Assembly (NCBI GenBank): GCA_014378525.1
Contig: JACMNL010000003.1
Location: 1-43,749 of the forward strand
Direction of reading: 5' to 3'
Source: Bacteriovorax sp.
GTDB taxonomy: Bacteria; Bdellovibrionota; Bacteriovoracia; Bacteriovoracales; Bacteriovoracaceae
DNA length: 43,749 nucleotides
Both the position numbers and the translations under genes were made by a program. The notes under the pieces were generated by a model, which was given only the letters and a program-made list of their open reading frames with translations, did not search any database and had not been told where the DNA came from. This document shows positions 25,418-33,936 of the stretch, piece by piece (the stretch's first letter is position 1; each line of letters opens with the position of its first letter).

Positions 25418-26629
25418 ATGAAGTTTTCTTCGTTAATTCCAAGTTCTCTTAAAGGTCTTCTTATAAGAAGATTCCATTCTGTTAAGAAAGTAAAAAATCT
25501 AAAAAATGTTTCTGTTAAACTCGCAGAAAGTTTTGAAGAATATAAACAAGCTTCTGAATTATTACATGATTGTTATGTAGCAAAGAATCTAATGATACCT
25601 CATCCATCGGGACTGCGGGCCAACATCCATTCTTTTTTACCACATAATTCTGTTGTGATTGCGGTTAATGAAAAAGGTGAGGTCATTGGAACTGTTTCAT
25701 TAATTAAAGACACTTCTCTGATGCTGCCAGCGGACTCTATTTTTAATAACGAAGTCACAGAATTAAGAAAGAAAGAAAATAGACAGATTGTAGAAGTTTC
25801 TGCTCTGGCGATTCATCCCTCCTATCGTCATGAGTCTCACTCTTTACAATTTTTACTTAATAAATATTTATACATTTATACCCGCGATTTTTTAAAGGCC
25901 AATACATTACTAATCGTTGTCCATCCAAGAGCGGCATATTTTTACAATGGATTGTTATTTTTTAAAGCTGTAGGAAAAATTATCTCTTATGAATTTGTTA
26001 AAGGTGCTCCTGCAAGACTTATGTATATGGATTTCTCCGGTGACTGGGAAGTTCAGGCATGGGAAAAATATAATAAAAGAAAAGATTCAATAATCGATTT
26101 TGTTTTAAACCATAAAGATGATCAACTCATTTTTAAAAATGAAGCAGATGATATTTTGATCATGCGAAATAAAAAGATGAGTATGGAACTTTTTAGACGG
26201 GCCCAATTTGATGTACGTAGTTTAAATATTCATCAAACCTCCTGTTTAATTTCAGGATTAAATTTAACTCCAAAAGACATTGATGAACTGGGAATTACAT
26301 TACCTGAAAATGTTCTGGAATATCGTTTTGACAAGAAATTCAATGCAACTGTGGTACTTAATGATCAGTCCTGTATTTTTGTAGTATATAACGTCTCTTC
26401 TGGAGGTGCTTATATTGAATTGCCAAAGACCATCCAGTTAAAAACACAAGATTTAGGAAAAATTAAGTTTAAGTGGAGAGGTGAGTTTTTCACCAGTTTA
26501 TTTAAAGTACGCTGGATAAATACCAAATCATCCGATCGACTTCCTCCCGGAATAGGTGTCAAGTTTTTAGATGCTGAACTAAGTATTTTCGATGAAGAAA
26601 TAAATTATCGAAAAAAGAAGCCGGCCTAA
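25418..26629 (+). CDS. FeeM-like N-acyltransferase fused to PilZ domain, paralogue B
   Basis: A 403-residue paralogue of the protein at 17906. The N-terminal GNAT/FeeM-type region keeps ASELLHDCYV, HPSGLRANIHSFLPH, GTVSLIKDT and VEVSALAIHPSYRHESHSLQFLLN. The C-terminal PilZ region (about 285-390) has NVSSGGAYIEL and LPPGIGVKFL, with RFDKK in place of RxxxR. N-acyl amino acid synthases of the FeeM group use acyl-ACP and an amino acid. AAGGAT precedes the ATG. It is the first gene of a tight three-gene operon with a nitroreductase-like protein and a ThiF-like protein, which paralogue A lacks. Confidence 0.82.
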   Translation: MKFSSLIPSSLKGLLIRRFHSVKKVKNLKNVSVKLAESFEEYKQASELLHDCYVAKNLMIPHPSGLRANIHSFLPHNSVVIAVNEKGEVIGTVSLIKDTSLMLPADSIFNNEVTELRKKENRQIVEVSALAIHPSYRHESHSLQFLLNKYLYIYTRDFLKANTLLIVVHPRAAYFYNGLLFFKAVGKIISYEFVKGAPARLMYMDFSGDWEVQAWEKYNKRKDSIIDFVLNHKDDQLIFKNEADDILIMRNKKMSMELFRRAQFDVRSLNIHQTSCLISGLNLTPKDIDELGITLPENVLEYRFDKKFNATVVLNDQSCIFVVYNVSSGGAYIELPKTIQLKTQDLGKIKFKWRGEFFTSLFKVRWINTKSSDRLPPGIGVKFLDAELSIFDEEINYRKKKPA

Positions 26630-26641
26630 AGGGATGTGGAG

Positions 26642-27679
26642 ATGCTAAAAAATCTGGAAAATATTGTAACGAATCTTTCAAGATATTCCAGTGGAGACAA
26701 CTGTCAGCCATTTTTTTTTCAAATTGATGAGTCAGCATTAACAATAAAAATATTTCATGATTATGAAATAGCTAAACATCCATTTAACCCGGAAAATCTA
26801 TCTTCAATATTATCTTTAGGAGTTATTGTTCAAATGATGGAAGAGCTTTCAAAAGAATATTCTTTTAAAAGTAAATTTGAACTTATGATCAACAAATCAA
26901 ATTTTAACTCCCGAAAACGAATTCATTGGGGAACATTTACAATAACTGGTATGAATCAAGAAATCCCGAAAAAAAATATTTTCCTCAATGTCGTTACAGA
27001 TCGTAAACCGTATAACGAAATAGAAATAAATCTTCCTTTATTAGATAATGATATTAAAATTGCCACACAACTGGAAGAAAGTGAAATTGAGCTAATCCTT
27101 AAAAGCGAAGAAAAAACTTGGTCAACACCTGAACATATTGTTGCCGTTTTTGAGTGGATTTTCTTTAGTTATAATAGATATAAGAAGCTGAAGCAGGGGA
27201 TATACTACAAAGAAGCGAATATGGAATTCTCAGAGGCACTATTGATTTCTTCTTTAAGATCACCTTTTCTGGTTAAAATATTAACAAAGCTAAAGATTGT
27301 AAAAATACTTGCCTTAAAAAAAACAAAATCAGTAATTAGAAAAACGCCAAATATCATAGGAGTTTTTGCAGAAATTACTTCGCCTATTGATTTAGTTGAG
27401 GTTGGAAAAAAAGCATTTCTTATGAAATATGAATTTTCTAAAAAAGGTATTGTAACTCAGCCCTTGAGTTCAGCGACGCTGCCTTATATCTACAATCTGC
27501 TCAATTGTTGTGATTATGGTTCCGGGGCACAATACAAAAATATTCAAATAAAGTTTAAAGATAAATTTAATAATCAGAATAAAAATCATCATCTCGTATG
27601 GATGTTTAGAGCTGGAACTCCTGTTTCTAGTCTTCCACCTTCATTGAGAAAAGATTTTTCAGACATCCTTTTGAGATAA
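26642..27679 (+). CDS. Nitroreductase-like protein of the FeeM-PilZ/ThiF operon
   Basis: About 345 residues from ATG 26642, chosen because AAAGGG lies 8 bases upstream; a GTG at 26636 would be too close to it. The protein has no signal peptide. Weak features point to the nitroreductase fold: VVTDRKPYNEIEI resembles the TxRRPYxE segment, and HLVWMFRAGTPVSSLPPSLRKDFSDIL resembles the C-terminal (L)xRxGxP...PPSxRKxLxxxL ending. FMN-binding residues are not obvious, so a non-catalytic homologue is possible. Its stop is two bases before the ThiF start. Association of nitroreductase-like and E1-like proteins is known in several peptide- or amino-acid-modifying systems; the role here is unknown. Confidence 0.55.
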   Translation: MLKNLENIVTNLSRYSSGDNCQPFFFQIDESALTIKIFHDYEIAKHPFNPENLSSILSLGVIVQMMEELSKEYSFKSKFELMINKSNFNSRKRIHWGTFTITGMNQEIPKKNIFLNVVTDRKPYNEIEINLPLLDNDIKIATQLEESEIELILKSEEKTWSTPEHIVAVFEWIFFSYNRYKKLKQGIYYKEANMEFSEALLISSLRSPFLVKILTKLKIVKILALKKTKSVIRKTPNIIGVFAEITSPIDLVEVGKKAFLMKYEFSKKGIVTQPLSSATLPYIYNLLNCCDYGSGAQYKNIQIKFKDKFNNQNKNHHLVWMFRAGTPVSSLPPSLRKDFSDILLR

Positions 27680-27681
27680 AT

Positions 27682-28551
27682 ATGGGCCAGCATCCCTTTG
27701 ATTATGACCGCGCTTTTTCCCGAAATCTCGGTTTCATTACAGTTGAAGAAAGAGAGATCATTAAAAACAAAAAAATTGCTATCGCCGGCCTCGGTGGTGT
27801 CGGCGGAATTCACTTAATTACCCTTGTCAGAATGGGATTTCAAAAATTTCATCTTTCAGAATTCGACGAATACGAAATCCATAATTTCAACAGACAATAT
27901 GGCGCAAACATGACCACTCTCAATGCTAAAAAATTGGATGTCATGGTTGAAAGAGCTAAAGAGATAAATCCAAACATTGAAGTGAAGCTATTTCCGGATG
28001 GAGTAAATGCTAAAAATGTAGATCAGTTTTTAGAAGGGGTAGATTTGTATCTTGATGGGCTAGATCTCTTTGCCACTGAGGCCAGACAAATTGTTTTTAA
28101 AACATGTTATGTTTTGAATATTCCAGCATCAACAGTAGCACCGATAGGCATGGGGGCCGCTTTAATAAATTTCTTACCCGGGAAGATGTCTTTCGATGAG
28201 TATTTTGGATTTGATTCTGACCAATATCGAAATGCCATAAAGCTGGTCGTAGGTCTTTCACCAAAATTTCCGCATCTAAAATCTTTAGTAGATAGAAGTT
28301 ATGCAAATTTAAAGCAACAAAAGACATCTTCCACTCCAATGGGAGTTATGCTTTCAGCTGGAGTAATTGGGACTGAAACCATTAAAATTTTACTTAACAG
28401 AGGTCCTATTACTTATGCACCCACGTCAATACATTTTGATTCTTATTTAAACCGGATATTTAAGACAACCACCTGGTTTGGATGCAGGAACTGGATATTT
28501 CGTTTTAAAGTTATTTTTCTTGAGCGTATGTTGAGAAAACTAAGCTCATAA
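27682..28551 (+). CDS. ThiF/E1-like adenylyltransferase
   Basis: A 289-residue cytoplasmic protein. The Rossmann ATP site is AGLGGVGG (35-42), the acidic residue after strand 2 is in SEFDEYE (D62), and HNFNRQ (67-72) supplies the conserved Asn/Arg/Gln. DLYLDGLDLF matches the segment that lines the nucleotide site. No obvious catalytic Cys in the MoeB/ThiF position was seen, so it may adenylate a carboxylate without forming a thioester. No ubiquitin-like partner is encoded nearby. It closes the operon with FeeM-PilZ B and the nitroreductase-like protein. Confidence 0.83.
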   Translation: MGQHPFDYDRAFSRNLGFITVEEREIIKNKKIAIAGLGGVGGIHLITLVRMGFQKFHLSEFDEYEIHNFNRQYGANMTTLNAKKLDVMVERAKEINPNIEVKLFPDGVNAKNVDQFLEGVDLYLDGLDLFATEARQIVFKTCYVLNIPASTVAPIGMGAALINFLPGKMSFDEYFGFDSDQYRNAIKLVVGLSPKFPHLKSLVDRSYANLKQQKTSSTPMGVMLSAGVIGTETIKILLNRGPITYAPTSIHFDSYLNRIFKTTTWFGCRNWIFRFKVIFLERMLRKLSS

Positions 28552-28652
28552 TGAACGATCTCAATTTTGATTAATTTATCAGGCATGTACTTACTTGATC
28601 ATTTTTACATAGGTGTCTGGAATCAACATTTTTTTATGCTAAGTACTTGTTC

Positions 28653-29030
28653 ATGAAAAAAACAACACTGGCATTCTCACTTTTATCTTCACTTTATTGC
28701 TCATTCGCAAGTGCTGCTTCAATGCAGGACCTGACTGGCAATTACGAAATATATACTAGTTTTATGGGCGTAGATTTTCAGGGTAATTTTAATGTCGAAA
28801 GTGACGGAAAGATACAGATCATGGCCAGTTCAAGTTACATTTATTTAAATTGTACCGGCACTTCAAAATTGATTAATAATATTCTTGTCTCTACTCCAGT
28901 TTGTGAAAATGGAATGGCACTTAGCTTTAATCTCAACCTTCAAAATGTTTCGGACTATTCAAATTTTCAAGCACCTGTTTACAACAACATACTTAATATT
29001 GAGCTTCCGATGCAATTCAAACGTCTCTAA
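28653..29030 (+). CDS. Small secreted protein, function unknown
   Basis: A 125-residue protein from ATG 28653; a TTG at 28647 would add two residues. The signal peptide MKKTTLAFSLLSSLYCSFASA is typical. The mature part (about 104 residues) looks like a small beta-barrel (TGNYEIYTSFMGVDFQGNF, SDGKIQIMASSSY) with two Cys that could pair. No known family was recognised, and no convincing ribosome-binding site is visible. It stands alone. Confidence 0.6.
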   Translation: MKKTTLAFSLLSSLYCSFASAASMQDLTGNYEIYTSFMGVDFQGNFNVESDGKIQIMASSSYIYLNCTGTSKLINNILVSTPVCENGMALSFNLNLQNVSDYSNFQAPVYNNILNIELPMQFKRL

Positions 29031-29128
29031 CAAGATAATTATCCTTTGATTATTTTCGATTAGTTTTGAGAGCTTATTCAAGGATCGAAAGAATTTAGGA
29101 CGTTTTGTTTCTATGTTTCAAAAATAAA

Positions 29129-30076
29129 TTATAGTCTTAAAACATCCTGATCTACATCACTTGCGAATTCAGATAACTTTAAGTTCTCGTCAGACTTCAT
29201 CGTATACTGAGGAATTGGGCTCGACATCGGTTTAAGATTCAGGATTGCGGCCACAAAGTTCTGCGCCTGAATATGTTTAGTCTTTTTATCAGCAAAGATA
29301 TTTGGTGCTAAAAGTTTCAGGTTTTTAATTTGTGCAACCTGATTAGCTAAGTCATCCGAAGTTGCCATGATTGATAAGCGCATATCCAGTTTTCTAAGAT
29401 AATCGGATTTATATTTTTCTGTACTAGAGTGATATCTGGCATACCATTTCTGATCTATTTTTTCATAACGAAGTTTGATGATATTTAAAATTTCGGCCAT
29501 CGTTGAAAGAGCATATACCTGGTCAACTTTAACCCTCTCTTTATCGATTAACGTATGTCTCATTCTTGCAAATTCTTTGTTCCACATATCTACGTTGATT
29601 TGAGCGAGTGAGAGATCACCTGTGCTCGACACGAGGTCAGGATTAAAATTGCTTTCAGTATCGATGATTGCTACAAAAATTTGTGGCTCGATATTATATT
29701 TTTTAATGGCCACTGCCATTTTTGAAGCGACCAGATCTCTTTGTTCTTCATCCATTTCCGGTTGAACAACTGCAATCATATTGGCAATTACAAAGGCGTC
29801 GGCAGGAAAAGGTTTTTTATCAAAATTTTCGAAGCGAGGCGGAAGACTGACTTTAGAGTCGATGCTGAATTTATTGTAACCTCTGTATGGGATGCCAGGT
29901 GAATCAAAAATCAAACTCATTAAAGGTTTTACATCTTCAGTTATAGTCACTGGTTTTGAAGCTTCGTTTTCACTCGTCTGAGTTTTTGTCGTCGAGCAGC
30001 TCTGATTAAACAGAGAAAGAAGTAGTAGTAGAGATGTGGCCTGAAAATCTTTATTTTTTGTTTTCATGGGACGCAT
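29129..30076 (-). CDS. Lytic transglycosylase-like (SLT) lipoprotein
   Basis: A 315-residue protein. The N-terminus has a hydrophobic signal ending in LFNQSC, a non-canonical lipobox, so lipid attachment is uncertain. From about residue 115 it matches the SLT lytic transglycosylase domain: AIIDTESNFNPDLVSSTGDLSLAQIN contains the catalytic Glu (E141) and the GxxSLxQIN motif, and WYARYHSSTEKYKSDYLRKL matches the later conserved Tyr/Ser region. Such enzymes cleave peptidoglycan glycan strands in the periplasm. A second in-frame ATG at 30067 is an equally good start. The gene is monocistronic. In a predator-like bacterium it could help in cell-wall remodelling, but housekeeping roles are as likely. 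Confidence 0.8.
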   Translation of the reverse strand: MRPMKTKNKDFQATSLLLLLSLFNQSCSTTKTQTSENEASKPVTITEDVKPLMSLIFDSPGIPYRGYNKFSIDSKVSLPPRFENFDKKPFPADAFVIANMIAVVQPEMDEEQRDLVASKMAVAIKKYNIEPQIFVAIIDTESNFNPDLVSSTGDLSLAQINVDMWNKEFARMRHTLIDKERVKVDQVYALSTMAEILNIIKLRYEKIDQKWYARYHSSTEKYKSDYLRKLDMRLSIMATSDDLANQVAQIKNLKLLAPNIFADKKTKHIQAQNFVAAILNLKPMSSPIPQYTMKSDENLKLSEFASDVDQDVLRL

Positions 30077-30156
30077 ATTAGTCCAAAACCAGTTGCATGT
30101 GTGAGAACGTGTGGCATTTTACATGATGCTCTTATGACACCACCTTCAAGTCATTA

Positions 30157-30732
30157 CTAATTGGTACTTTTAGTGCGGGATTCCCTGTATCGGCGAATAA
30201 GGAAGGGGATTAACATCATCAGCGCAAAAATAATGATGGTGGTGACTCTGCCATCTTTTATTATTCCATTGAGCCAGATTGTTGAAACCATCAGTACAGT
30301 AAAATAAATCATGTCGCCGGCAATGGCGATGGCCCATCCTGAAATGAAGCCGTGTCCTGCCGAATTGGCCGCAGCTCTACCAGTCATCGGATCAACTCCG
30401 AATGAGATGAGGATTAATGCAAAGGGCCCGGTACTGCCAAAATTTTCTGTGACCTTCGTAACCATGAGTTTAAAAGATTCGCCAAAACGAATGACGAATG
30501 GAGAATTTTTTCCGTAGTACATTACCAGATACATCGCGGGTTCAAAAATGCAGGCCAGTATAACATCTGAAATAAAATAGATCAGCATCATCATTTGCCA
30601 GGTTATTTTATACTCCTGCGCGAGAACGACACCTGCAGGAATACCACCCCCAAAAGGTATCATATAAACAACCAGTATTTTCCAGAGATGTAATAATGTA
30701 TTTGGTTCAGTAAACATGCGTTTTATTATCAC
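30157..30732 (-). CDS. Small-multidrug-export-like membrane protein
   Basis: A 191-residue membrane protein with about five hydrophobic segments (near 18-38, 47-70, 93-113, 125-150, 160-182). The loop with PFALILISFGVDPMTGRAAANSAGHG carries conserved-looking Pro, Gly and Asp residues, as in the putative small multidrug export / DedA-like group. The assignment rests on general similarity and the substrate is unknown. The gene is divergent from the histidine kinase at 30819. Confidence 0.5.
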   Translation of the reverse strand: MIIKRMFTEPNTLLHLWKILVVYMIPFGGGIPAGVVLAQEYKITWQMMMLIYFISDVILACIFEPAMYLVMYYGKNSPFVIRFGESFKLMVTKVTENFGSTGPFALILISFGVDPMTGRAAANSAGHGFISGWAIAIAGDMIYFTVLMVSTIWLNGIIKDGRVTTIIIFALMMLIPFLIRRYRESRTKSTN

Positions 30733-30818
30733 CTGAATTAACCCTGCTGGAAAGTATTAGGCCAGTTTTTAACAAATAATATCTTGTTTATGAGTGTATT
30801 CCATTTATAATAATTTAA

Positions 30819-32213
30819 ATGCTAAATAGAAATAAAATACTACACGATCTGCTTCGTCTGGAAGTTGCAAAAAAAGGTCAGACTGCAAGTATTGCATTCA
30901 TAGGCTTTGCACTTTTTTCATTTTTTTATGGATATGGTTGTGTAAAATTTCTGCCTTTGATTAAAATCATTTCTATCTTTCTTGTGTTTATTACACTTAC
31001 AAGAATTGCTCTTTACAGAAAAGTCATAAGAAAAAATGGATTCACTCGAAAAGAATGGGGTTGTGCTGTCACTCTCATCACATTGAATGCCATCGGACTG
31101 TCAGCTATTTTAAGTTTTGCTTCACTTGAGTTAAAAATGAGCGGATTTGAATTTTTAGTGGCCACAACTCTGCTTGCAGGATTAGTAGGAGCTTCGACAG
31201 TCACACTTTCATATTTTGCTATTTTGTTCATCCCATTTCAGACTCTGCTTTTATTACCTCAAGTCGGGCTTATCATTTATTTTTATTTTTCACAAAATCA
31301 TTTAAATTTTCTTCCCTTAATTATTCTTTATTTTATGTACTTTATTTATCAGTTAAAACAGTTTGCGACTTATAGAAAAGAGCTGGTTCAGCTTTTTACC
31401 TATCAGATAGAACTGGAAATAAAAAATCAGGAATTGAGCGACAATAAAGATGTAATTCTCGATCAGACAATAAAACTTATTCATACATCAAGGCTTGCTG
31501 TTCTCGGTGAGATGTCTGCAGGGATTGCTCATGAAATAAATAATCCACTCACTATCATTAACGGAAGCGCACTGACACTTAACCGCATGGCCAAAAGCGA
31601 TAAACTAGAAAAAGAAAGTGTAATGAAGCATACTGAAAAACTTAACAGGTCTGTCGCAAGAATTTCGAAGATTGTTAAAGGGTTAAAACATTTTTCCAAT
31701 CAGTCTGACAATGTTCCAAAGGATCAGTCAGAGATAAAAGAAATAATCGGAGAGACAACTCAGTTTTGCCAGGAACATCTGATCAGTCTGGGGATTGCTT
31801 TAAAATTGGCAGAAGTTCCATTGCTTAAAATACATTGTCATCCGGTCCAGATTTCTCAGGTGCTTATTAATCTATTGAAAAATGCATCTGATGCACTTTT
31901 GTTTGAAACTAAAGAAGATGAAAAATGGATTTCGATCAATTTTAAAAACGATAATCAGTTTTTTTATTTTATTATTTCAAACGGTGGAGAAAAGATTTCT
32001 TCTGACATTTCTGAAAAAATATTTCAGCCTTTTTTTACGACTAAAGGAAAAGAGCATGGTACAGGTCTCGGCCTTTCGATTTCCCAGACAATTATGAAAG
32101 ATCATGGCGGCGAGCTCTACTATGATTCAAACCATAACAATTATACTACTTTCATTATCAAGCACCCTCTGGGGTTGCCAGATTGTGGACAGGTAGGGCA
32201 TTCTTCAGTCTAA
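30819..32213 (+). CDS. Membrane sensor histidine kinase with altered G1 box
   Basis: A 464-residue protein. Residues about 20-180 contain roughly six membrane helices with short loops. A coiled linker leads to the HisKA domain with H238 in AGIAHEINNPL. The ATPase domain has the N box QVLINLLKNASDAL, the F box FQPFFTT and the G2 box HGTGLGLSISQTI. The usual DxGxG of the G1 box reads ISNGGEKIS, so the Asp that contacts adenine is replaced by Ser. Activity may be reduced. No receiver gene is next to it, so it is an orphan kinase. Confidence 0.88.
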   Translation: MLNRNKILHDLLRLEVAKKGQTASIAFIGFALFSFFYGYGCVKFLPLIKIISIFLVFITLTRIALYRKVIRKNGFTRKEWGCAVTLITLNAIGLSAILSFASLELKMSGFEFLVATTLLAGLVGASTVTLSYFAILFIPFQTLLLLPQVGLIIYFYFSQNHLNFLPLIILYFMYFIYQLKQFATYRKELVQLFTYQIELEIKNQELSDNKDVILDQTIKLIHTSRLAVLGEMSAGIAHEINNPLTIINGSALTLNRMAKSDKLEKESVMKHTEKLNRSVARISKIVKGLKHFSNQSDNVPKDQSEIKEIIGETTQFCQEHLISLGIALKLAEVPLLKIHCHPVQISQVLINLLKNASDALLFETKEDEKWISINFKNDNQFFYFIISNGGEKISSDISEKIFQPFFTTKGKEHGTGLGLSISQTIMKDHGGELYYDSNHNNYTTFIIKHPLGLPDCGQVGHSSV

Positions 32214-32234
32214 AGTTTATCAATGGAGAAGGAA

Positions 32235-32438
32235 ATGACTTCAACTAAAGAATTAAAAACAACTACTGAAGAATCTCATGACGATCATTCTGGTCACGTT
32301 CACGGACCTAACTGCAATCATGGTCACCATCAGCATGAATCACTAAAGCCTATCGTAAGAGATGCTCCTAAAGTAGGACGTAATGATCCTTGTTCTTGTG
32401 GAAGCGAAAAGAAATTTAAAAAGTGCTGTGGTAAGTAG
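32235..32438 (+). CDS. His-rich SEC-C motif mini-protein
   Basis: A 67-residue protein from ATG 32235, preceded by GGAGAAGGA; an ATG at 32223 would add four residues. The N-terminal half is His-rich ([20 protein letters not shown]), likely a metal-binding stretch. The C-terminus [18 protein letters not shown] is a complete SEC-C zinc motif, as at the C-terminus of SecA, where it binds Zn and SecB. It may be a small zinc-handling or SecB-interacting protein. It follows the kinase gene by about 20 bp. Confidence 0.82.
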   Translation: MTSTKELKTTTEESHDDHSGHVHGPNCNHGHHQHESLKPIVRDAPKVGRNDPCSCGSEKKFKKCCGK

Positions 32439-32547
32439 CTTTAGATTGTCTAATTTTTAGACACTCTTTCATGTAAAGAATTCAAAACCCCCTTATCACT
32501 ACCTGATCATGAAATAATACCTCCATGTCACTTTAAATGGAGGCCTT

Positions 32548-32907
32548 ATGAAATCATTTCTGATTCTCTCTCTTGCCGTTATTTCTCTTTCTGCCAACGC
32601 TCATGGAATCAAAAGACTAACAACAACGAAATGTGTTTCCGGTTCAGATACTATATTAGGTGTTTTAGTTAAGTGGGATTCTTCTGTTTCACCATTGGGA
32701 CCCGTGTCTGTAAAAGTCAACGGTGAAGAAGTGAATCCAATTATGGAACTGGGTGGAGACTATCTCGGCCTTTCAGGAACTCTTGAAAATAAAGATGCTT
32801 TTTCAATCAGATTAACAAATGAAAAAGAATTTGAAACTGTACTTACTCAAGGCAATGGTGAAATTCCTGTGGCCTGTACTACTGAAACAAAATTTAAAGT
32901 TTTCTAA
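32548..32907 (+). CDS. Small secreted protein, function unknown
   Basis: A 119-residue protein with a signal peptide (MKSFLILSLAVISLSANA). The mature part is about 100 residues, predicted all-beta, with two Cys (TKCVSG, VACTTE) that could form a disulfide. No family was recognised. A GGAGG ribosome-binding site precedes the ATG, and a strong bidirectional terminator follows at once. Confidence 0.75.
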   Translation: MKSFLILSLAVISLSANAHGIKRLTTTKCVSGSDTILGVLVKWDSSVSPLGPVSVKVNGEEVNPIMELGGDYLGLSGTLENKDAFSIRLTNEKEFETVLTQGNGEIPVACTTETKFKVF

Positions 32908-32945
32908 TAAACAAAGGCCCCTTTACGGGGCCTTTGTTTATTTTA
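32908..32945. terminator. Strong bidirectional intrinsic terminator
   Basis: TAAACAAAGGCCCC (32908-32921) pairs perfectly with GGGGCCTTTGTTTA (32927-32940) through a five-base loop. TTTTAA follows on the plus strand, and the minus strand has an A/T-rich end on its far side. It serves the convergent genes at 32548-32907 and 32938-33801; the stop codon of the leftward gene lies inside the stem. Confidence 0.9.
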
Positions 32946-33801
32946 AGCGCATTTGAGAAAGGTAGCATTTTGTGTTTTCTTGTCCTGAGTGAACATTCGC
33001 ACAATGGAATAATGGGTTCTCTCCATCTTTATCCAGGTAAACATAGTCCCAGAATCCACCGTAGTGTCCCGGTCTGCCTGGCGTGTGGCCCTGGTTAACT
33101 TTCATTCCTGCATCGATTAAAAGATTAGCAATAACGAAAGCACTCTTGTTTGAAAGTTCAAACTGGTCGCTTGCCATTGATTGTCCGTCCGGAAGTTTAA
33201 TGCCGTTACTAACAGCAATATCTTTTTCAGAAATATCTTTTGTCAAAACAGTGAGTTTTAGCTGGCCGATTCCTGAAGCATAAGAAGTTAATTCAACTGA
33301 AACATTTGCTTTTTCAACTTTTAATTCACCGGCTTCATTAAATTCAGCTGCAATGTTTTTTGAAATTGATTTAGAAACATCCTGGAAAGTTAATGTAGTG
33401 TAGTCACCATGAACTTCAATTCCTGTACGAACAGCTTTGAAAGATTCATTGTTTGCTTTTACACCAACATAAGAAAATAATGTTCCGGCATATGTACCTT
33501 TGAATCCAAAATCAACATGAGCTTTAGTCTTGAAGATTTTAGATATGTTTGCATAGTCATGTTCTGAAACATAAGCAATCACTCTTGGCTTCGGTTCTGT
33601 TGCACCGATAGGTGTTTCACAGTCAAAGTATCCGACAGCTGATCCAAGTAAATCGATTGCAGGTTTTCCTAAAGCATCCAGTTGAGCAACTGAGCATACA
33701 CTTGTCGAAATTATTTCGTCCGCGTGAGCGAATGAAATGCTTGAGAATACGGCCATACTTACCGCAGCTAGTTTCAGGTTCTTTGTTTTTAAAAATTTCA
33801 T
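32938..33801 (-). CDS. Secreted protein, function unknown
   Basis: A 287-residue protein with a signal peptide (cleavage after about SFAHA, residue 27). The mature part is predicted largely beta, with Cys in TSVCSV, YFDCETP, LFHCAN and TKCYLS. A Gly/Pro/His-rich segment GHTPGRPGHYGGFWDYVYLDKDG lies near the C-terminus. AGGAG precedes the ATG. No known family was recognised. Its stop codon sits inside the shared terminator. Confidence 0.75.
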   Translation of the reverse strand: MKFLKTKNLKLAAVSMAVFSSISFAHADEIISTSVCSVAQLDALGKPAIDLLGSAVGYFDCETPIGATEPKPRVIAYVSEHDYANISKIFKTKAHVDFGFKGTYAGTLFSYVGVKANNESFKAVRTGIEVHGDYTTLTFQDVSKSISKNIAAEFNEAGELKVEKANVSVELTSYASGIGQLKLTVLTKDISEKDIAVSNGIKLPDGQSMASDQFELSNKSAFVIANLLIDAGMKVNQGHTPGRPGHYGGFWDYVYLDKDGENPLFHCANVHSGQENTKCYLSQMRLK

Positions 33802-33936
33802 TTTGAACTCCTGTTTGATTTCATTTCCATGTGGAATGCTTAATAGGAGTATCTTCCACTAAACGGGAAGCGGTAACTAAAAGTCATTGAGAGGAATGAC
33901 GGGATTTGACGTGCTTATATTCACAAGTTGTTACTT

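Noticed and set aside
32447..32463. Hairpin TGTCTA/TAGACA after the SEC-C mini-protein gene
   Set aside because: A six-base AT-rich stem followed by CTCTTTC has little support as a terminator.
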